Positions 24,099-32,787 are shown, counted from the first letter of the stretch. The stretch: 33,981 nucleotides of DNA from Streptomyces sp. GC420 (GCF_009916105.1 NZ_JAAAXQ010000033.1:1-33981); one strand, 5' to 3'. Made by a program: numbers and translations. Notes: generated by a model from the letters alone, not told the origin.

Positions 24099-25031
24099 AT
24101 GAAGCTCGTCTTCGCAGGCACCCCCGAGGTCGCCGTCCCCGCCCTGGACGCCCTGATCGCCTCCGGCCGGCACGAGGTCGCTGCCGTGGTCACGCGGCCC
24201 GACGCGCCCGCGGGACGCGGCCGCCGTCTGGTCGCGAGCCCGGTCGCGCAGCGCGCCGAGGAGGCCGGCATCGAGGTGCTGAAGCCCGCGAGGCCGCGCG
24301 ACGAGGACTTCCTGGCGCGCCTGCGCGAGATCGCGCCCGACTGCTGCCCCGTGGTGGCGTACGGCGCGCTGCTGCCCGGGGTCGCCCTGGACGTCCCGCG
24401 GCACGGCTGGGTCAACCTGCACTTCTCGCTGCTCCCCGCCTGGCGGGGAGCAGCGCCCGTGCAGCACGCCGTCATGGCGGGCGACGAGATCACCGGGGCC
24501 TCGACCTTCCTCATCGAGGAGGGGCTGGACTCCGGTCCGGTCTTCGGCACGGTCACCGAGGCGGTACGGCCCACGGACACCAGCGGCGACCTGCTGACCC
24601 GGCTGGCCTTCGCGGGCGCCGGGCTGCTCGCCGCCACCATGGACGGCATCGAGGACGGCACCCTCAAGGCGGTGCCGCAGCCCGCCGAGGGCGTCTCCCT
24701 CGCCCCGAAGATCAACGTCGAGGACGCCGAGGTGGACTGGTCCGCGCCCGCCCTGCGCGTCGACCGGGTGGTGCGGGCCTGCACGCCCGCCCCCGGGGCG
24801 TGGACGCTGTTCCGCGGGGAGCGGCTGAAGCTGGTGCAGGTGGCGCCCGCCCCCGACCGTACGGAACTCACGCCCGGACAGCTGTCGGCGGGCAAGAACA
24901 ACGTGTACGCGGGCTCCGGTTCGCACGCCGTCGAGCTGCTGTGGGTGCAGCCGCAGGGCAAGAAGCCGATGAAGGGGGCCGACTGGGCCCGCGGGGTGCG
25001 CATCGCCGAGGGGGAACGGCTGGGCGCGTAG
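24099..25031 (+). CDS. fmt: Methionyl-tRNA formyltransferase
   Basis: Formylates initiator Met-tRNA with 10-formyl-tetrahydrofolate. The 310-residue product starts [20 protein letters not shown]. The catalytic region [28 protein letters not shown], with the SLLPxxRG signature, lies near 107-133. A C-terminal tRNA-binding barrel occupies about 205-305. The start at 24099 matches the family N-terminus. It heads a probable operon with rsmB 66 bp downstream. The def gene often found next to fmt is not in this window. Confidence 0.96.
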   Translation: MKLVFAGTPEVAVPALDALIASGRHEVAAVVTRPDAPAGRGRRLVASPVAQRAEEAGIEVLKPARPRDEDFLARLREIAPDCCPVVAYGALLPGVALDVPRHGWVNLHFSLLPAWRGAAPVQHAVMAGDEITGASTFLIEEGLDSGPVFGTVTEAVRPTDTSGDLLTRLAFAGAGLLAATMDGIEDGTLKAVPQPAEGVSLAPKINVEDAEVDWSAPALRVDRVVRACTPAPGAWTLFRGERLKLVQVAPAPDRTELTPGQLSAGKNNVYAGSGSHAVELLWVQPQGKKPMKGADWARGVRIAEGERLGA

Positions 25032-25097
25032 GCTGGGAGGCGTACCGCCGGTGGGTCCCACCGCGTGTCTCACTTCCCGATCCGGAGCACCTTGTAC

Positions 25098-26558
25098 GTG
25101 AACGATCAGCCGCGTCGCCGTCCCCAGTCGCGCCCGTCGGGGCCCGCGAAGGCCGCGAAGTCCTCGAAGCCGTACCGCCGCCCGCAGAAGGACCCCGTCA
25201 GGATCCTCGCCTTCGAGGCGCTGCGTGCCGTCGACGAACGCGACGCCTACGCGAACCTCGTGCTGCCCCCGCTGCTGCGCAAGGCCCGCGAGAAGGGCGA
25301 CTTCGACACCCGGGACGCCGCGCTCGCGACCGAGCTGGTGTACGGGACCCTGCGCCGCCAGGGCACATACGACGCGATCATCGCGGAGTGCGTCGACCGG
25401 CCGCTGCGCGAGGTGGACCCGCCGGTGCTCGACGTGCTCTCGCTCGGCACGCACCAGCTGCTCGGCACCCGCATCCCCACCCACGCGGCGGTCTCGTCCA
25501 GCGTCGAGCTGGCCCGGGTCGTCCTCGGCGACGGGCGCGCGAAGTTCGTCAACGCGGTGCTGCGCAAGGTCGCGGCGGACGACCTCGACGGCTGGCTGGA
25601 GAAGGTCGCCCCGCCCTACGACGAGGACCCGGAGGACCATCTCGCCGTGGTGCACTCGCACCCGCGCTGGATCGTCTCCGCGCTGTGGGACTCCCTCGGC
25701 GGCGGCCGGGCCGGCATCGAGGACCTGCTGGAGGCGGACAACGAGCGCCCCGAGGTGACCCTGGTGGCCAGGCCGGGGCGGTCCACGGCCGCCGAACTGC
25801 TGGACACGCTCGGCCCGGAGGGCGGCGTCCCGGGCCGCTGGTCGCCGTACGCGGTGCGACTCGCCGAGGGCGGGGAGCCGGGGGCGCTGGACGCTGTGCG
25901 CGAGGGGCGCGCCGGCGTGCAGGACGAGGGCAGCCAGCTCGTGGCGCTCGCCCTGGCCGACGCGCCGCTGGAGGGCTCCGACACGCGCTGGCTCGACGGC
26001 TGCGCGGGCCCGGGCGGCAAGGCGGCGCTGCTGGCCGCGCTCGCCGCCGGGCGCGGCGCGTTCCTGCTCGCCTCCGAGAAGCAGACCCACCGGGCACGGC
26101 TCGTCGGGAAGGCCCTGGCGGGCAACCCGGGCCCGTACCAGGTCGTGGCCGCCGACGGCACCCGGCCGCCGTGGCGGCCCGGCACCTTCGACCGGGTCCT
26201 GGTCGACGTGCCCTGCACCGGCCTCGGCGCCCTGCGCCGCCGCCCCGAGGCCCGCTGGCGGCGCCGCCCCTCGGACCTGGAGGGCTTCGCCTCCCTCCAG
26301 CGCGGGCTGCTGCGGGAGGCACTGAAGGCGGTCCGGGTCGGAGGTGTCGTCGGCTACGCGACCTGCTCACCGCACCTCGCGGAGACCAGGGTGGTCGTCG
26401 ACGACGTCCTGAAGAAGGAAGGCGGCGCCGAGTGGATCGACGCCCGCCCGCTGCTCCCGGGTGTCCCCGCGCTGGGCGACGGTCCCGACGTCCAGCTGTG
26501 GCCGCACCTCCACGGGACGGACGCGATGTACCTCGCCCTGCTCAGGCGCACGGCCTGA
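25098..26558 (+). CDS. rsmB: 16S rRNA (cytosine-967-C5)-methyltransferase
   Basis: SAM-dependent methyltransferase of the Sun/RsmB family acting on 16S rRNA. The product from the GTG at 25098 is 486 residues: a basic, disordered N-terminus (about 1-35), a NusB-like RNA-binding domain (about 36-170) and a Rossmann methyltransferase domain (about 225-486). LDGCAGPGGKAALLAALA binds SAM. The two catalytic cysteines lie in VDVPCTGLGALRRRPEARWR and GYATCSPH. The start was chosen for GGAG 11 bases upstream; an earlier GTG at 25065 would add 11 residues without a ribosome site. The usual fmt-rsmB order is kept. A weak 6-bp hairpin at 26598-26612 follows. Confidence 0.95.
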   Translation: MNDQPRRRPQSRPSGPAKAAKSSKPYRRPQKDPVRILAFEALRAVDERDAYANLVLPPLLRKAREKGDFDTRDAALATELVYGTLRRQGTYDAIIAECVDRPLREVDPPVLDVLSLGTHQLLGTRIPTHAAVSSSVELARVVLGDGRAKFVNAVLRKVAADDLDGWLEKVAPPYDEDPEDHLAVVHSHPRWIVSALWDSLGGGRAGIEDLLEADNERPEVTLVARPGRSTAAELLDTLGPEGGVPGRWSPYAVRLAEGGEPGALDAVREGRAGVQDEGSQLVALALADAPLEGSDTRWLDGCAGPGGKAALLAALAAGRGAFLLASEKQTHRARLVGKALAGNPGPYQVVAADGTRPPWRPGTFDRVLVDVPCTGLGALRRRPEARWRRRPSDLEGFASLQRGLLREALKAVRVGGVVGYATCSPHLAETRVVVDDVLKKEGGAEWIDARPLLPGVPALGDGPDVQLWPHLHGTDAMYLALLRRTA

Positions 26559-27012
26559 CCCTCTCGCGCCACCCGGCCGGCGATGTGGCGGGAGGATCCG
26601 TCTGCGAGACGGCGACGCGGACGCTGCCGGCCCGCGCGGAGGCGTGCGTGAAGCCGGCAGCCCGGCACCGGGTCGCGGGCACCCCGACGGCGTCGCGGTC
26701 CGCGGGCCCGGCGCCCGCGCCACGGGCGGCGTGGGTATCACGGTGCGGACGTCCTGCCCCCGCACGGCCCCGGTGGCGCCGCCCGGCCGTGGCCGGCAGG
26801 GCGGAGGTGAGCCACTCGTTTTGGGCGACATCGCGGTGGGCGGCGGTTCGGCCCCGGGGGATGCCGGCGGCTGGTGAGGGGCGCCGCGGGTGGCGACGGG
26901 ACGCGCCGGCGCAGGACGGACGGCGCGCAGGAGCCTCGCGAGGGCGGACACGGAGCGGGCCGGACACCGGCGGCGCTGGGCAACTCCCGCGCAGACGTGG
27001 CACGATCTCACT
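26559..27012. other. 454-bp region between rsmB and the AraC-type gene
   Basis: GC-rich with small hairpins (26567-26590 and 26598-26612), one of which may terminate rsmB. The frames seen here lack family motifs. It marks the left edge of the variable region before rpe. I see no gene. Confidence 0.5.
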
Positions 27013-27459
27013 GTGAGCAGCAGTCCCGACGCGGCACAGCACCTGCGCGACCTCGCGCGGCTGCGCCGCGTCCGCGACCGTATCGACCGGGAATACGCGC
27101 AGCCGCTGGACGTCGAGGCGCTCGCCCGCGGCGCACACATGTCGGCAGGGCACCTCAGCCGCCAGTTCCGCCTCGCCTACGGCGAGTCGCCGTACAGCTA
27201 CCTGATGACGCGGCGCATCGAACGCGCCATGGCGCTGCTGCGCCGCGGTGATCTCAGCGTGACCGAGGTCTGCTTCGCGGTCGGCTGCTCGTCGCTGGGC
27301 ACCTTCAGCACCCGCTTCTCCGAACTGGTCGGCATGCCGCCCAGCGCCTACCGGCGCCACGCGGCGCACGCGACGACCGGGATGCCGTCGTGCGTGGCGA
27401 AACAGGTGACCAGACCGATCAGGAACCGAGAGGCGCCGGTCACCGACCCACTAGCGTGA
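27013..27459 (+). CDS. AraC-family regulator, DNA-binding domain only
   Basis: 148 residues made almost entirely of the AraC double-HTH domain, with no N-terminal ligand domain. The first HTH is at about 35-56 (LDVEALARGAHMSAGHLSRQFRLAYGESP). The second is near 80-105 (LSVTEVCFAVGCSSLGTFSTRFSELVGMPPSAYR), the typical AraC signature. The GTG at 27013 is the first reasonable start and lacks a ribosome site. The palindrome CTCACTGTGAG (27007-27017) covers it. The stop is 4 bases before the VOC gene, so the pair forms an operon. AraC-VOC pairs are common in actinobacteria. Confidence 0.85.
   Translation: MSSSPDAAQHLRDLARLRRVRDRIDREYAQPLDVEALARGAHMSAGHLSRQFRLAYGESPYSYLMTRRIERAMALLRRGDLSVTEVCFAVGCSSLGTFSTRFSELVGMPPSAYRRHAAHATTGMPSCVAKQVTRPIRNREAPVTDPLA
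27452..27457 (+). promoter_or_regulatory. -10-like element before the VOC gene
   Basis: TAGCGT, inside the end of the AraC-type gene, lies 6 bases before the ATG at 27464. No ribosome site is seen. An internal leaderless promoter is possible, but no -35 is evident. Confidence 0.3.
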
Positions 27460-27463
27460 CGTC

Positions 27464-27874
27464 ATGGACATCACGATTCACTCGAGCTTCCTCCCGCACG
27501 ACGACCCGGACGCCTCGCTGGCCTTCTACCGCGACGTTCTCGGGTTCGAGGTCCGCAACGACGTCGGTTACGGAGGGATGCGCTGGATCACGGTCGGTCC
27601 CGCCGAACAGCCAGGGACGTCGATCGTCCTGCATCCGCCGGCCGCCGACCCCGGCATCACCGACGACGAGCGCCGCACCATCGCCGCGATGATGGCGAAG
27701 GGCACCTACGCCATCATCGTCCTGGCCACCAAGGACCTCGACGGCACCTTCGAGCGGTTGCGGGGGAGCGGCGCCGAGATCGTCCAGGAACCGACCGAGC
27801 AGCCGTACGGCGTTCGCGACTGCGCCTTCCGCGACCCCGCGGGCAACCTGATCCGCATCAACGGCCTCCGCTGA
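27464..27874 (+). CDS. VOC (glyoxalase/dioxygenase superfamily) protein
   Basis: 136 residues with two beta-alpha-beta-beta-beta halves of the VOC fold. The first half has HDDPDASLAFYRDVLGFEVRNDV. The second has DLDGTFERLRGSGAEIVQEPTEQPYGVRDCAFRDPAGNLIRI, the usual PxGxRd...DPxGN ending. The substrate and the metal set cannot be assigned; such proteins include resistance, isomerase and dioxygenase types. It is coupled to the AraC-type gene and followed by a small hairpin at 27875-27894. Confidence 0.85.
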   Translation: MDITIHSSFLPHDDPDASLAFYRDVLGFEVRNDVGYGGMRWITVGPAEQPGTSIVLHPPAADPGITDDERRTIAAMMAKGTYAIIVLATKDLDGTFERLRGSGAEIVQEPTEQPYGVRDCAFRDPAGNLIRINGLR

Positions 27875-27894
27875 GCGGTCCGGCGGCCGGACGC
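27875..27894 (+). terminator. Small hairpin after the VOC gene
   Basis: An 8-bp stem with one bulged G surrounds the loop CGG and starts immediately after the stop codon. It precedes the tetR promoter. Confidence 0.35.
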
Positions 27895-27917
27895 GGGGGC
27901 CGGTGGAAATCCTCCTC

Positions 27918-27936
27918 GCACCAGGTGCAATAGGGT
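27918..27936 (+). promoter_or_regulatory. tetR promoter -10 with overlapping palindrome
   Basis: GCACCAGGTGC (27918-27928), a perfect 11-bp palindrome, ends 2 bases before the -10-like TAGGGT (27931-27936). It is placed as an autorepression operator for the TetR-type gene that follows. Confidence 0.45.
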
Positions 27937-27962
27937 GTCGCGCATGACGACGGGATCGAAGT

Positions 27963-28559
27963 ATGCCTCCTAAGCAGCAACGAGGAGAGGCGACCGTCGA
28001 CCGACTGCTCACGACCGCGCTCGAGGTGTACGCGGCGTCGGGCCGGCAGGGCTTCACCGTGAACGCCGTCACCGCGGCGAGCGGAGTCAGTCTGGGCAGT
28101 CTGTACCACCACTTCGGCAGCTTCGACGGTCTCGCCGCCGGCCTCTACATCCGGTGCCTGGAACAGCTGCTGGACAGCGTCTGCGCCGCGCTGACCCGTA
28201 CCCGCACCGCACGGACCGGAATACGCGCGCTCGTGCAGGAGTACCTGCGTTTCACGGAGGAACGCCGCGACGCCGCGCTCTTTCTGCACGCGTCCGCCTA
28301 CTCCGGCTATCTTGCCGCGCACGCCGAGGAGATCCGTGCGGCCAAGGCGGTCAAGTTCGAGGCGATCGCCGGGTGGATCGCGCGGCGCGTCGAAGCCGGT
28401 GAGATCGCGCCCCTGCCCGCTCCCGTGCTCGAAGTGCTGGTCATGGGCCCCGTCGAGGAGGCCGCGCGCCGCTGGCTGTCCAGTACGTACGACATCGACC
28501 TGAAGCAGGCGGCGGCCGTTCTTCCCGACCGGATCTGGCGTTCCCTGCGGCCGGATTAG
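27963..28559 (+). CDS. TetR-family regulator
   Basis: 198-residue one-component repressor. The N-terminal HTH at about 29-52 (GFTVNAVTAASGVSLGSLYHHFGSFDGL) is clearly TetR type. The rest is the helical ligand and dimer domain, with a variable pocket that does not reveal the effector. The ATG at 27963 has only a poor ribosome site. A 9-codon frame at 27944-27973, whose own ATG lies 7 bases after TAGGGT, overlaps it and may couple translation. The gene is convergent with the dehydrogenase gene. Confidence 0.88.
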   Translation: MPPKQQRGEATVDRLLTTALEVYAASGRQGFTVNAVTAASGVSLGSLYHHFGSFDGLAAGLYIRCLEQLLDSVCAALTRTRTARTGIRALVQEYLRFTEERRDAALFLHASAYSGYLAAHAEEIRAAKAVKFEAIAGWIARRVEAGEIAPLPAPVLEVLVMGPVEEAARRWLSSTYDIDLKQAAAVLPDRIWRSLRPD

Positions 28560-28612
28560 GCCGCCCGGTCCTGCCGGGGACCGCCCGCGGAGGGCCGGTC
28601 CGACCGCCGGGA

Positions 28613-28645
28613 GAGGACGCGGCCGGCAGTGTGCCGGGCGTCCTC
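28613..28645. terminator. Hairpin between convergent tetR and SDR genes
   Basis: A 14-bp stem (8 plus 6 pairs with a 2-base bulge) surrounds the loop GTG. It overlaps the stop codon of the minus-strand dehydrogenase and can act for both genes. Confidence 0.55.
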
Positions 28646-29468
28646 AGGCGGCGCGGCGCAGCTCCGTCAGCGACATGGCCTGCTCCCAGACCCGCCCAGC
28701 CAGTATCTGATCGGCGGCGACCGGTGCGAGGGGCAGCTGCCGGCCGGCGTCGAAGTAGCGCCCCGACGCCGAGCCGGGTTCGAGGGCCAGCCCCACCACC
28801 GGCCCGGCGCCCTGTTCGGGTGCGGCCCAGGACAGTTTGACCGCCTTCAGGAGCAGGCCGGAAATCCCGCCGGAATCTCCGAGACCGGTTCTGACCACGC
28901 CCGGGTGTACGGCGTCGATGCGCACACCCGCTCCCTGCCAGCGCCGGGCGAACAGCGGGATCGTGAGCAGGTTGGCGAGCTTGGTGGTGCAGTAGGTCCG
29001 CATCCGGTGGAAGTCGGCACCGGTGGGTGTCAGGTCCAGATCGAGCCGTCCTTTGACGTACAGGCCGGCGCTGACCTGGACGACCCTGGTCCGGCTCTCA
29101 AGCAGGCGCCCCTCCAGCAGGTGGTTGAGCAGAAACGGCGCCAGATGGTTCACGGCGAAGGCCTGCTCCCATCCGTCCGGGGTACGCACCAGGCGGGACG
29201 GCCACACGCCCGCGTTGTGCACCAGCACGTCGATTCGGTCGTACCGGCTCAGTAACTCGTCCGCCACCGAGCGCACTCCGGACAGCACCGACAGATCGCC
29301 CACCACCAGACCGCTGGCGCCGCCGAGCGCCGCGGCCGCCCGCTCGCCGTTCTCCCGGCTCCGGGTGACGAGTACAGCCCTGTGGCCGCGGCGCGTGAGT
29401 TCGGCGGCCACCGCGAAGCCGATCCCGCGGTTGGCGCCTGTGACAACGGCTGTACGTCGATAGTCCAT
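28644..29468 (-). CDS. Short-chain dehydrogenase/reductase
   Basis: 274-residue NAD(P)-dependent oxidoreductase. It has the cofactor loop TGANRGIG at about 10-17 and VHNAGVW near 85. A Ser in VQVSAG and the catalytic YCTTK give the Ser-Tyr-Lys set. The layout (VNHLAPFLLNHLL, TTKLANLL, VHPGVVRTGL) resembles retinol-dehydrogenase/WWOX-like SDRs. The substrate is unknown. The ATG at 29468 has no ribosome site but has TACTGT 6 bases upstream. It lies 83 bp downstream of the kinase gene on the same strand and converges on tetR, which may control it. Confidence 0.9.
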   Translation of the reverse strand: MDYRRTAVVTGANRGIGFAVAAELTRRGHRAVLVTRSRENGERAAAALGGASGLVVGDLSVLSGVRSVADELLSRYDRIDVLVHNAGVWPSRLVRTPDGWEQAFAVNHLAPFLLNHLLEGRLLESRTRVVQVSAGLYVKGRLDLDLTPTGADFHRMRTYCTTKLANLLTIPLFARRWQGAGVRIDAVHPGVVRTGLGDSGGISGLLLKAVKLSWAAPEQGAGPVVGLALEPGSASGRYFDAGRQLPLAPVAADQILAGRVWEQAMSLTELRRAA

Positions 29469-29474
29469 GCTCGC

Positions 29475-29507
29475 ACAGTAGGGCTTTATGGAATTGAATT
29501 CTAGAAT
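29475..29507 (-). promoter_or_regulatory. SDR promoter with palindrome at the -35 position
   Basis: TACTGT (29475-29480 on the minus strand) sits 6 bases before the ATG, the leaderless spacing. The palindrome ATTCTAGAAT (29498-29507) starts 17 bp upstream, where the -35 should be. The patch 29485-29520 is strikingly AT-rich for this genome, as expected of an operator. Confidence 0.5.
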
Positions 29508-29551
29508 GAGTCTCTACTTTGGCGCGCTTGTGTTGGCGGCCGGACCGGACG

Positions 29552-31531
29552 TCACGCGTTCCGCCACAGCTGGGTGGTGTCGGCGGGGTCGCAAGGTCTG
29601 GTGATCACGTTGGCGCCGGACATCGCCAGGCACTTGCCGCCGGCGGGGTTCTTGATCGTGTCGCCGCCCGACGTGGTGGAGCCGATCCGCCAGACCTGGG
29701 CGGAGGATCCGTCGCAGCTCTGGATCGCGGGGAAACCGTTCGTCGATGTCGCCGACAGGCACTTGCCGGATGCCTTGCTGACGAGCCGGAAGGTGCTGCC
29801 CGAGGCGGCCGAGTAGGTCCACTCGTAGGAGAGCGTGCCGGTGTTGGTCGCCGGTGCGCCGCAGCGCGAGGGCGCGGGTTGGTTGACACCGGCGTACGCG
29901 AAGTCCGCCAGGCACTGGCCGTCGGAGGAGTTCTTGAGGCGGTGCCGGCCGGTGGGGAGCGCTGCGGTGTCCTGCCCGCCGCCGCTGCCCGAGCCGCCGG
30001 TAGCGCCGGAGTCCCCCGACGTACCCGAGCCGCCCGAACCTCCGGAGGCGGCGGCCCCGTCCGCGGCCACCGCGCCGCCGGAGCGGCCCGTGCCGCCGTC
30101 ACCGGCCCCCGACCCGCGGGGGAGCTCCGACGACGGGGCGGAGCCGGGCGCGGGGGAGGACCCGGCGGAGCGGGACGACGACGCCGAAGGATGCGCGGAC
30201 GCACGGGGTGTGGGCAGGTCTCCGGACGGTGGGCCGGAGGACGGTGACGACGAGGCGCCCGGAGCCGCTCCCTGCGGGGACGAGCCGTACGGCGCGAGGG
30301 TGACCATCAGTGCCGTTCCCGTGCTCACCACGACGGGGATCACCACGAACAGCGTGCGGGAGAGGCGTTTTCGGGACTTGTCCCGGGCGGGTGCGGGCTG
30401 GGGGTCCGGCTCCGCCGCGGCGGCGGGCCGGGCGGCCTGCCCGGGTTCGGGTGCCGTGGGCCGCGGGGAGGTGAGCTCCGCCGTGGGCGCCTCGGGCCCG
30501 GGCCCGGACCCGGGTGGGGGCTGGGACCCGGACTCGGTCTCCGGCCGGCGGATCACGGGAGGCCGCGCGGCGAACGCGGCCCGTTCGGCGATCTGCTCCG
30601 TGACGGCCGGCGGCCACGGTGAGGACGTCGCGGCCGTCGCGGCCGTCGCGGCCGCCGGGAGCGCCGCGGACGGTACGTGTCCGGCCGCGAGATCGAGCAA
30701 CTCCGCAGCCGTGGGACGGGACTTCGGGTCCTTGGCCAGACAGGACTCGACGACGGCGCACAGGCCGGGGTCGGTGTCGGGCAGCTCTCCGAGGTCGGGT
30801 TCGGTGTGGACGATCCGGTAGAGCAGTTCGGGCCCGGACCCGGTGCCGAAGGGCGGGCGCCCGTTCGCCGCGCGGGCGAGCAGGCCGCCCAGGGCGAACA
30901 CGTCGGCCGCGCCCGTCAACTGCCGCTCCGCTACCGCCTGTTCCGGGGCCATGTATGCCGGAGTCCCGATCACCATGCCGCTCTTGGTCAGCCTGCTCTG
31001 GTCGGACGCCCGCGCCACCCCGAAGTCGATCAGGGTGACGCCGTCGAGAGTCAGCATGACGTTGGACGGCTTGAGGTCGCGGTGCACGATGCCGGCGGCG
31101 TGCACCGCGCGCAGACCGTCCGCAGCGTCGCGCAGCAACCGCCAGAGGCTCCCGCCCGGCAGTGGGCCGCCGTGCAGCCGCAGCGCCTCGCTCAGAGTGG
31201 TCCCCGGGATGTACTCGGTGGCGAACCACGGTGGTTGGGAGACGCGGTCGCTCGCCAGCAGCCGCGCGCTGACGCCCTGGGGCAGCCTGGCCAGATTGTC
31301 GAGCTCGTGCCCGAAGTGGCGCAGGAAGTCCTCGTCCTCGGCCAGGGCCGGGAGCACCAGCTTGACCGCGACGTACCGTCCCGACGCGGTGCCCAGATAG
31401 ACGCGGCCCATACCGCCGGAACCGAGCAGTCCCAGCAGAGTGAACGAGCCGATGCGCCGGGGATCACCTGGGTCCAGAGGCGTGGCTCCGCTGCCGCTCA
31501 GACTAGAGCTTTGTTCTAATTCCCCGTGCAT
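29552..31531 (-). CDS. Membrane Ser/Thr protein kinase with extracellular ricin-like domain
   Basis: 659 residues from the ATG at 31531. The Hanks-type kinase domain (about 28-285) is complete: glycine loop LLGSGGMGRVYLG, Lys57 in VAVK, HRDLKPSN at 150-157, DFG at 169-171 and APE at 195-197. A Pro/Ala-rich linker follows, then one membrane helix at about 393-413. Next is a Ser/Pro/Gly-rich outer linker with GGSG runs (about 417-525). The C-terminal ricin-B-like domain (527-659) has paired cysteines and QxW-like AQVWRIG and TQLWRN. It may sense a carbohydrate outside the cell. The ORF is open 50 codons further upstream, but the -10 TAGCCT places transcription at 31531. Confidence 0.9.
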   Translation of the reverse strand: MHGELEQSSSLSGSGATPLDPGDPRRIGSFTLLGLLGSGGMGRVYLGTASGRYVAVKLVLPALAEDEDFLRHFGHELDNLARLPQGVSARLLASDRVSQPPWFATEYIPGTTLSEALRLHGGPLPGGSLWRLLRDAADGLRAVHAAGIVHRDLKPSNVMLTLDGVTLIDFGVARASDQSRLTKSGMVIGTPAYMAPEQAVAERQLTGAADVFALGGLLARAANGRPPFGTGSGPELLYRIVHTEPDLGELPDTDPGLCAVVESCLAKDPKSRPTAAELLDLAAGHVPSAALPAAATAATAATSSPWPPAVTEQIAERAAFAARPPVIRRPETESGSQPPPGSGPGPEAPTAELTSPRPTAPEPGQAARPAAAAEPDPQPAPARDKSRKRLSRTLFVVIPVVVSTGTALMVTLAPYGSSPQGAAPGASSSPSSGPPSGDLPTPRASAHPSASSSRSAGSSPAPGSAPSSELPRGSGAGDGGTGRSGGAVAADGAAASGGSGGSGTSGDSGATGGSGSGGGQDTAALPTGRHRLKNSSDGQCLADFAYAGVNQPAPSRCGAPATNTGTLSYEWTYSAASGSTFRLVSKASGKCLSATSTNGFPAIQSCDGSSAQVWRIGSTTSGGDTIKNPAGGKCLAMSGANVITRPCDPADTTQLWRNA

Positions 31532-31538
31532 GGGCGAC

Positions 31539-31567
31539 AGGCTAGCGGAACCCGGCCCGGAGGTGAA
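31539..31567 (-). promoter_or_regulatory. Leaderless promoter of the kinase gene
   Basis: On the minus strand, -35 TTCACC (31562-31567) and -10 TAGCCT (31539-31544) are 17 bp apart, with 7 bases from the -10 to the ATG at 31531. This is the best-supported leaderless promoter in the window and it decides the start codon. Confidence 0.6.
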
Positions 31568-32088
31568 TCGATCTCCCGGACCCACGGGAGGCGGGTAATT
31601 GACGGCGCCGGGAGTGCCGGCCCGGCGGGCGGGCCGGGAGCGCGACGCGGGCTGGCCGCGTGACGGGCCGCCACTGCCCACGTCACCGCGACCGGCGACC
31701 CCACCGCGACCGCCGCCGGTGCCCGGGCCCGAACCTGTCCCCGCGCCCGCCGTCTCGCGGCGCGCCGCCCCGAGTCGGTCGGGTCGCCTCGGCGGCGTCG
31801 TGCCGTGGTGCTCGGGAGCGGCTCCCGGCGGTACGCCGCCGGGTCCGCGACGACATCCCGCGTTCCGGCGGCGGCCTCACGCATCTCACGCGCCCGAACC
31901 GTATCGATCACGACGGCTCCGCGCGCACACCGGAACGGTGTCCCGGTGTCCCGGACGTGTTCCGGCGTGTGCGCTGCCGCAGCCCGAGGGGGCCGGACCG
32001 TGCCGGTCTCGGGCATCATGGAATGGAACGGGAAAAACGGGCGGTCATTGGTCCGTACCCGGTGGGACGCCGGGGCCCGGGCTCATGG

Positions 32089-32094
32089 CAGTCT
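32089..32094 (+). promoter_or_regulatory. -10-like element before rpe
   Basis: CAGTCT lies 6 bases before the rpe ATG, the same spacing as the other leaderless candidates. It deviates from TANNNT at the first base and has no clear -35. Confidence 0.25.
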
Positions 32095-32100
32095 TGGGAC

Positions 32101-32787
32101 ATGGCCGTGCAGATCAACCCCAGCATCCTGTCCGCGGACTTCGCCCGCCTCTCCGACGAGGCGAAGGCCGTCGATGGCGCCGACTGGCTCCACGTCGACG
32201 TCATGGACAACCACTTCGTCCCCAACCTGACCCTCGGCGTGCCGATAGTCGAGTCGCTCAGCCGGGCCACGGACACCCCGCTGGACTGCCACCTGATGAT
32301 CGAGGACCCGGACCGCTGGGCCCCGCAGTACGTCGAGGCCGGCGCCGGATCGGTCACCTTCCACGTCGAGGCCGCCGCTGCGCCGGTGCGCCTCGCCCGC
32401 GAGATCAGGGCCAAGGGTGCCAGGGCCTCCATGGCGCTCAAGCCCGCGACGCCCATCGAGCCGTACGAGGACCTGCTCCCCGAGCTCGACATGCTGCTGA
32501 TCATGACGGTCGAGCCGGGCTTCGGAGGCCAGGCCTTCCTCGACATCATGCTCCCCAAGATCCGCCGCACCCGTGAGCTCATCAACAAGCACGGCCTCCA
32601 GCTGTGGCTGCAGGTCGACGGAGGGGTGGCGGAGTCCACCATCGAGCGCTGCGCCGAGGCCGGCGCGGACGTCTTCGTCGCCGGTTCCGCGGTGTACGGG
32701 GCCTCCGACCCGTCCGCCGCGGTTCGCGCCCTGCGCCGCCGGGCCGAGGAGGTGACCGCCTCCGCCGCCTGGGCATGCGACCACTGA
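32101..32787 (+). CDS. rpe: Ribulose-phosphate 3-epimerase
   Basis: TIM-barrel enzyme of the pentose phosphate pathway that interconverts ribulose 5-phosphate and xylulose 5-phosphate. The 228-residue product starts [17 protein letters not shown]. The metal-binding [16 protein letters not shown] lies near 36-51, [10 protein letters not shown] near 64, [13 protein letters not shown] near 140, and the catalytic Asp in LQVDGGV near 177. The ATG at 32101 matches the family start; the long upstream open frame has no homology. No clear ribosome site precedes it. Confidence 0.96.
   Translation: MAVQINPSILSADFARLSDEAKAVDGADWLHVDVMDNHFVPNLTLGVPIVESLSRATDTPLDCHLMIEDPDRWAPQYVEAGAGSVTFHVEAAAAPVRLAREIRAKGARASMALKPATPIEPYEDLLPELDMLLIMTVEPGFGGQAFLDIMLPKIRRTRELINKHGLQLWLQVDGGVAESTIERCAEAGADVFVAGSAVYGASDPSAAVRALRRRAEEVTASAAWACDH

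Larger units (their letters stand above)
31532..32100. other. 569-bp region between divergent kinase and rpe genes
   Basis: Holds the kinase promoter at one end and a weak rpe promoter at the other. Overlapping frames on both strands show no family motif, and the largest minus-strand one would run into the kinase start. I see no gene here. Confidence 0.55.

Noticed and set aside
31516..32019. Possible 167-codon minus-strand gene between the kinase and rpe
   Set aside because: It runs into the kinase start, lacks a ribosome site and shows only Arg/Ala/Pro-rich composition.
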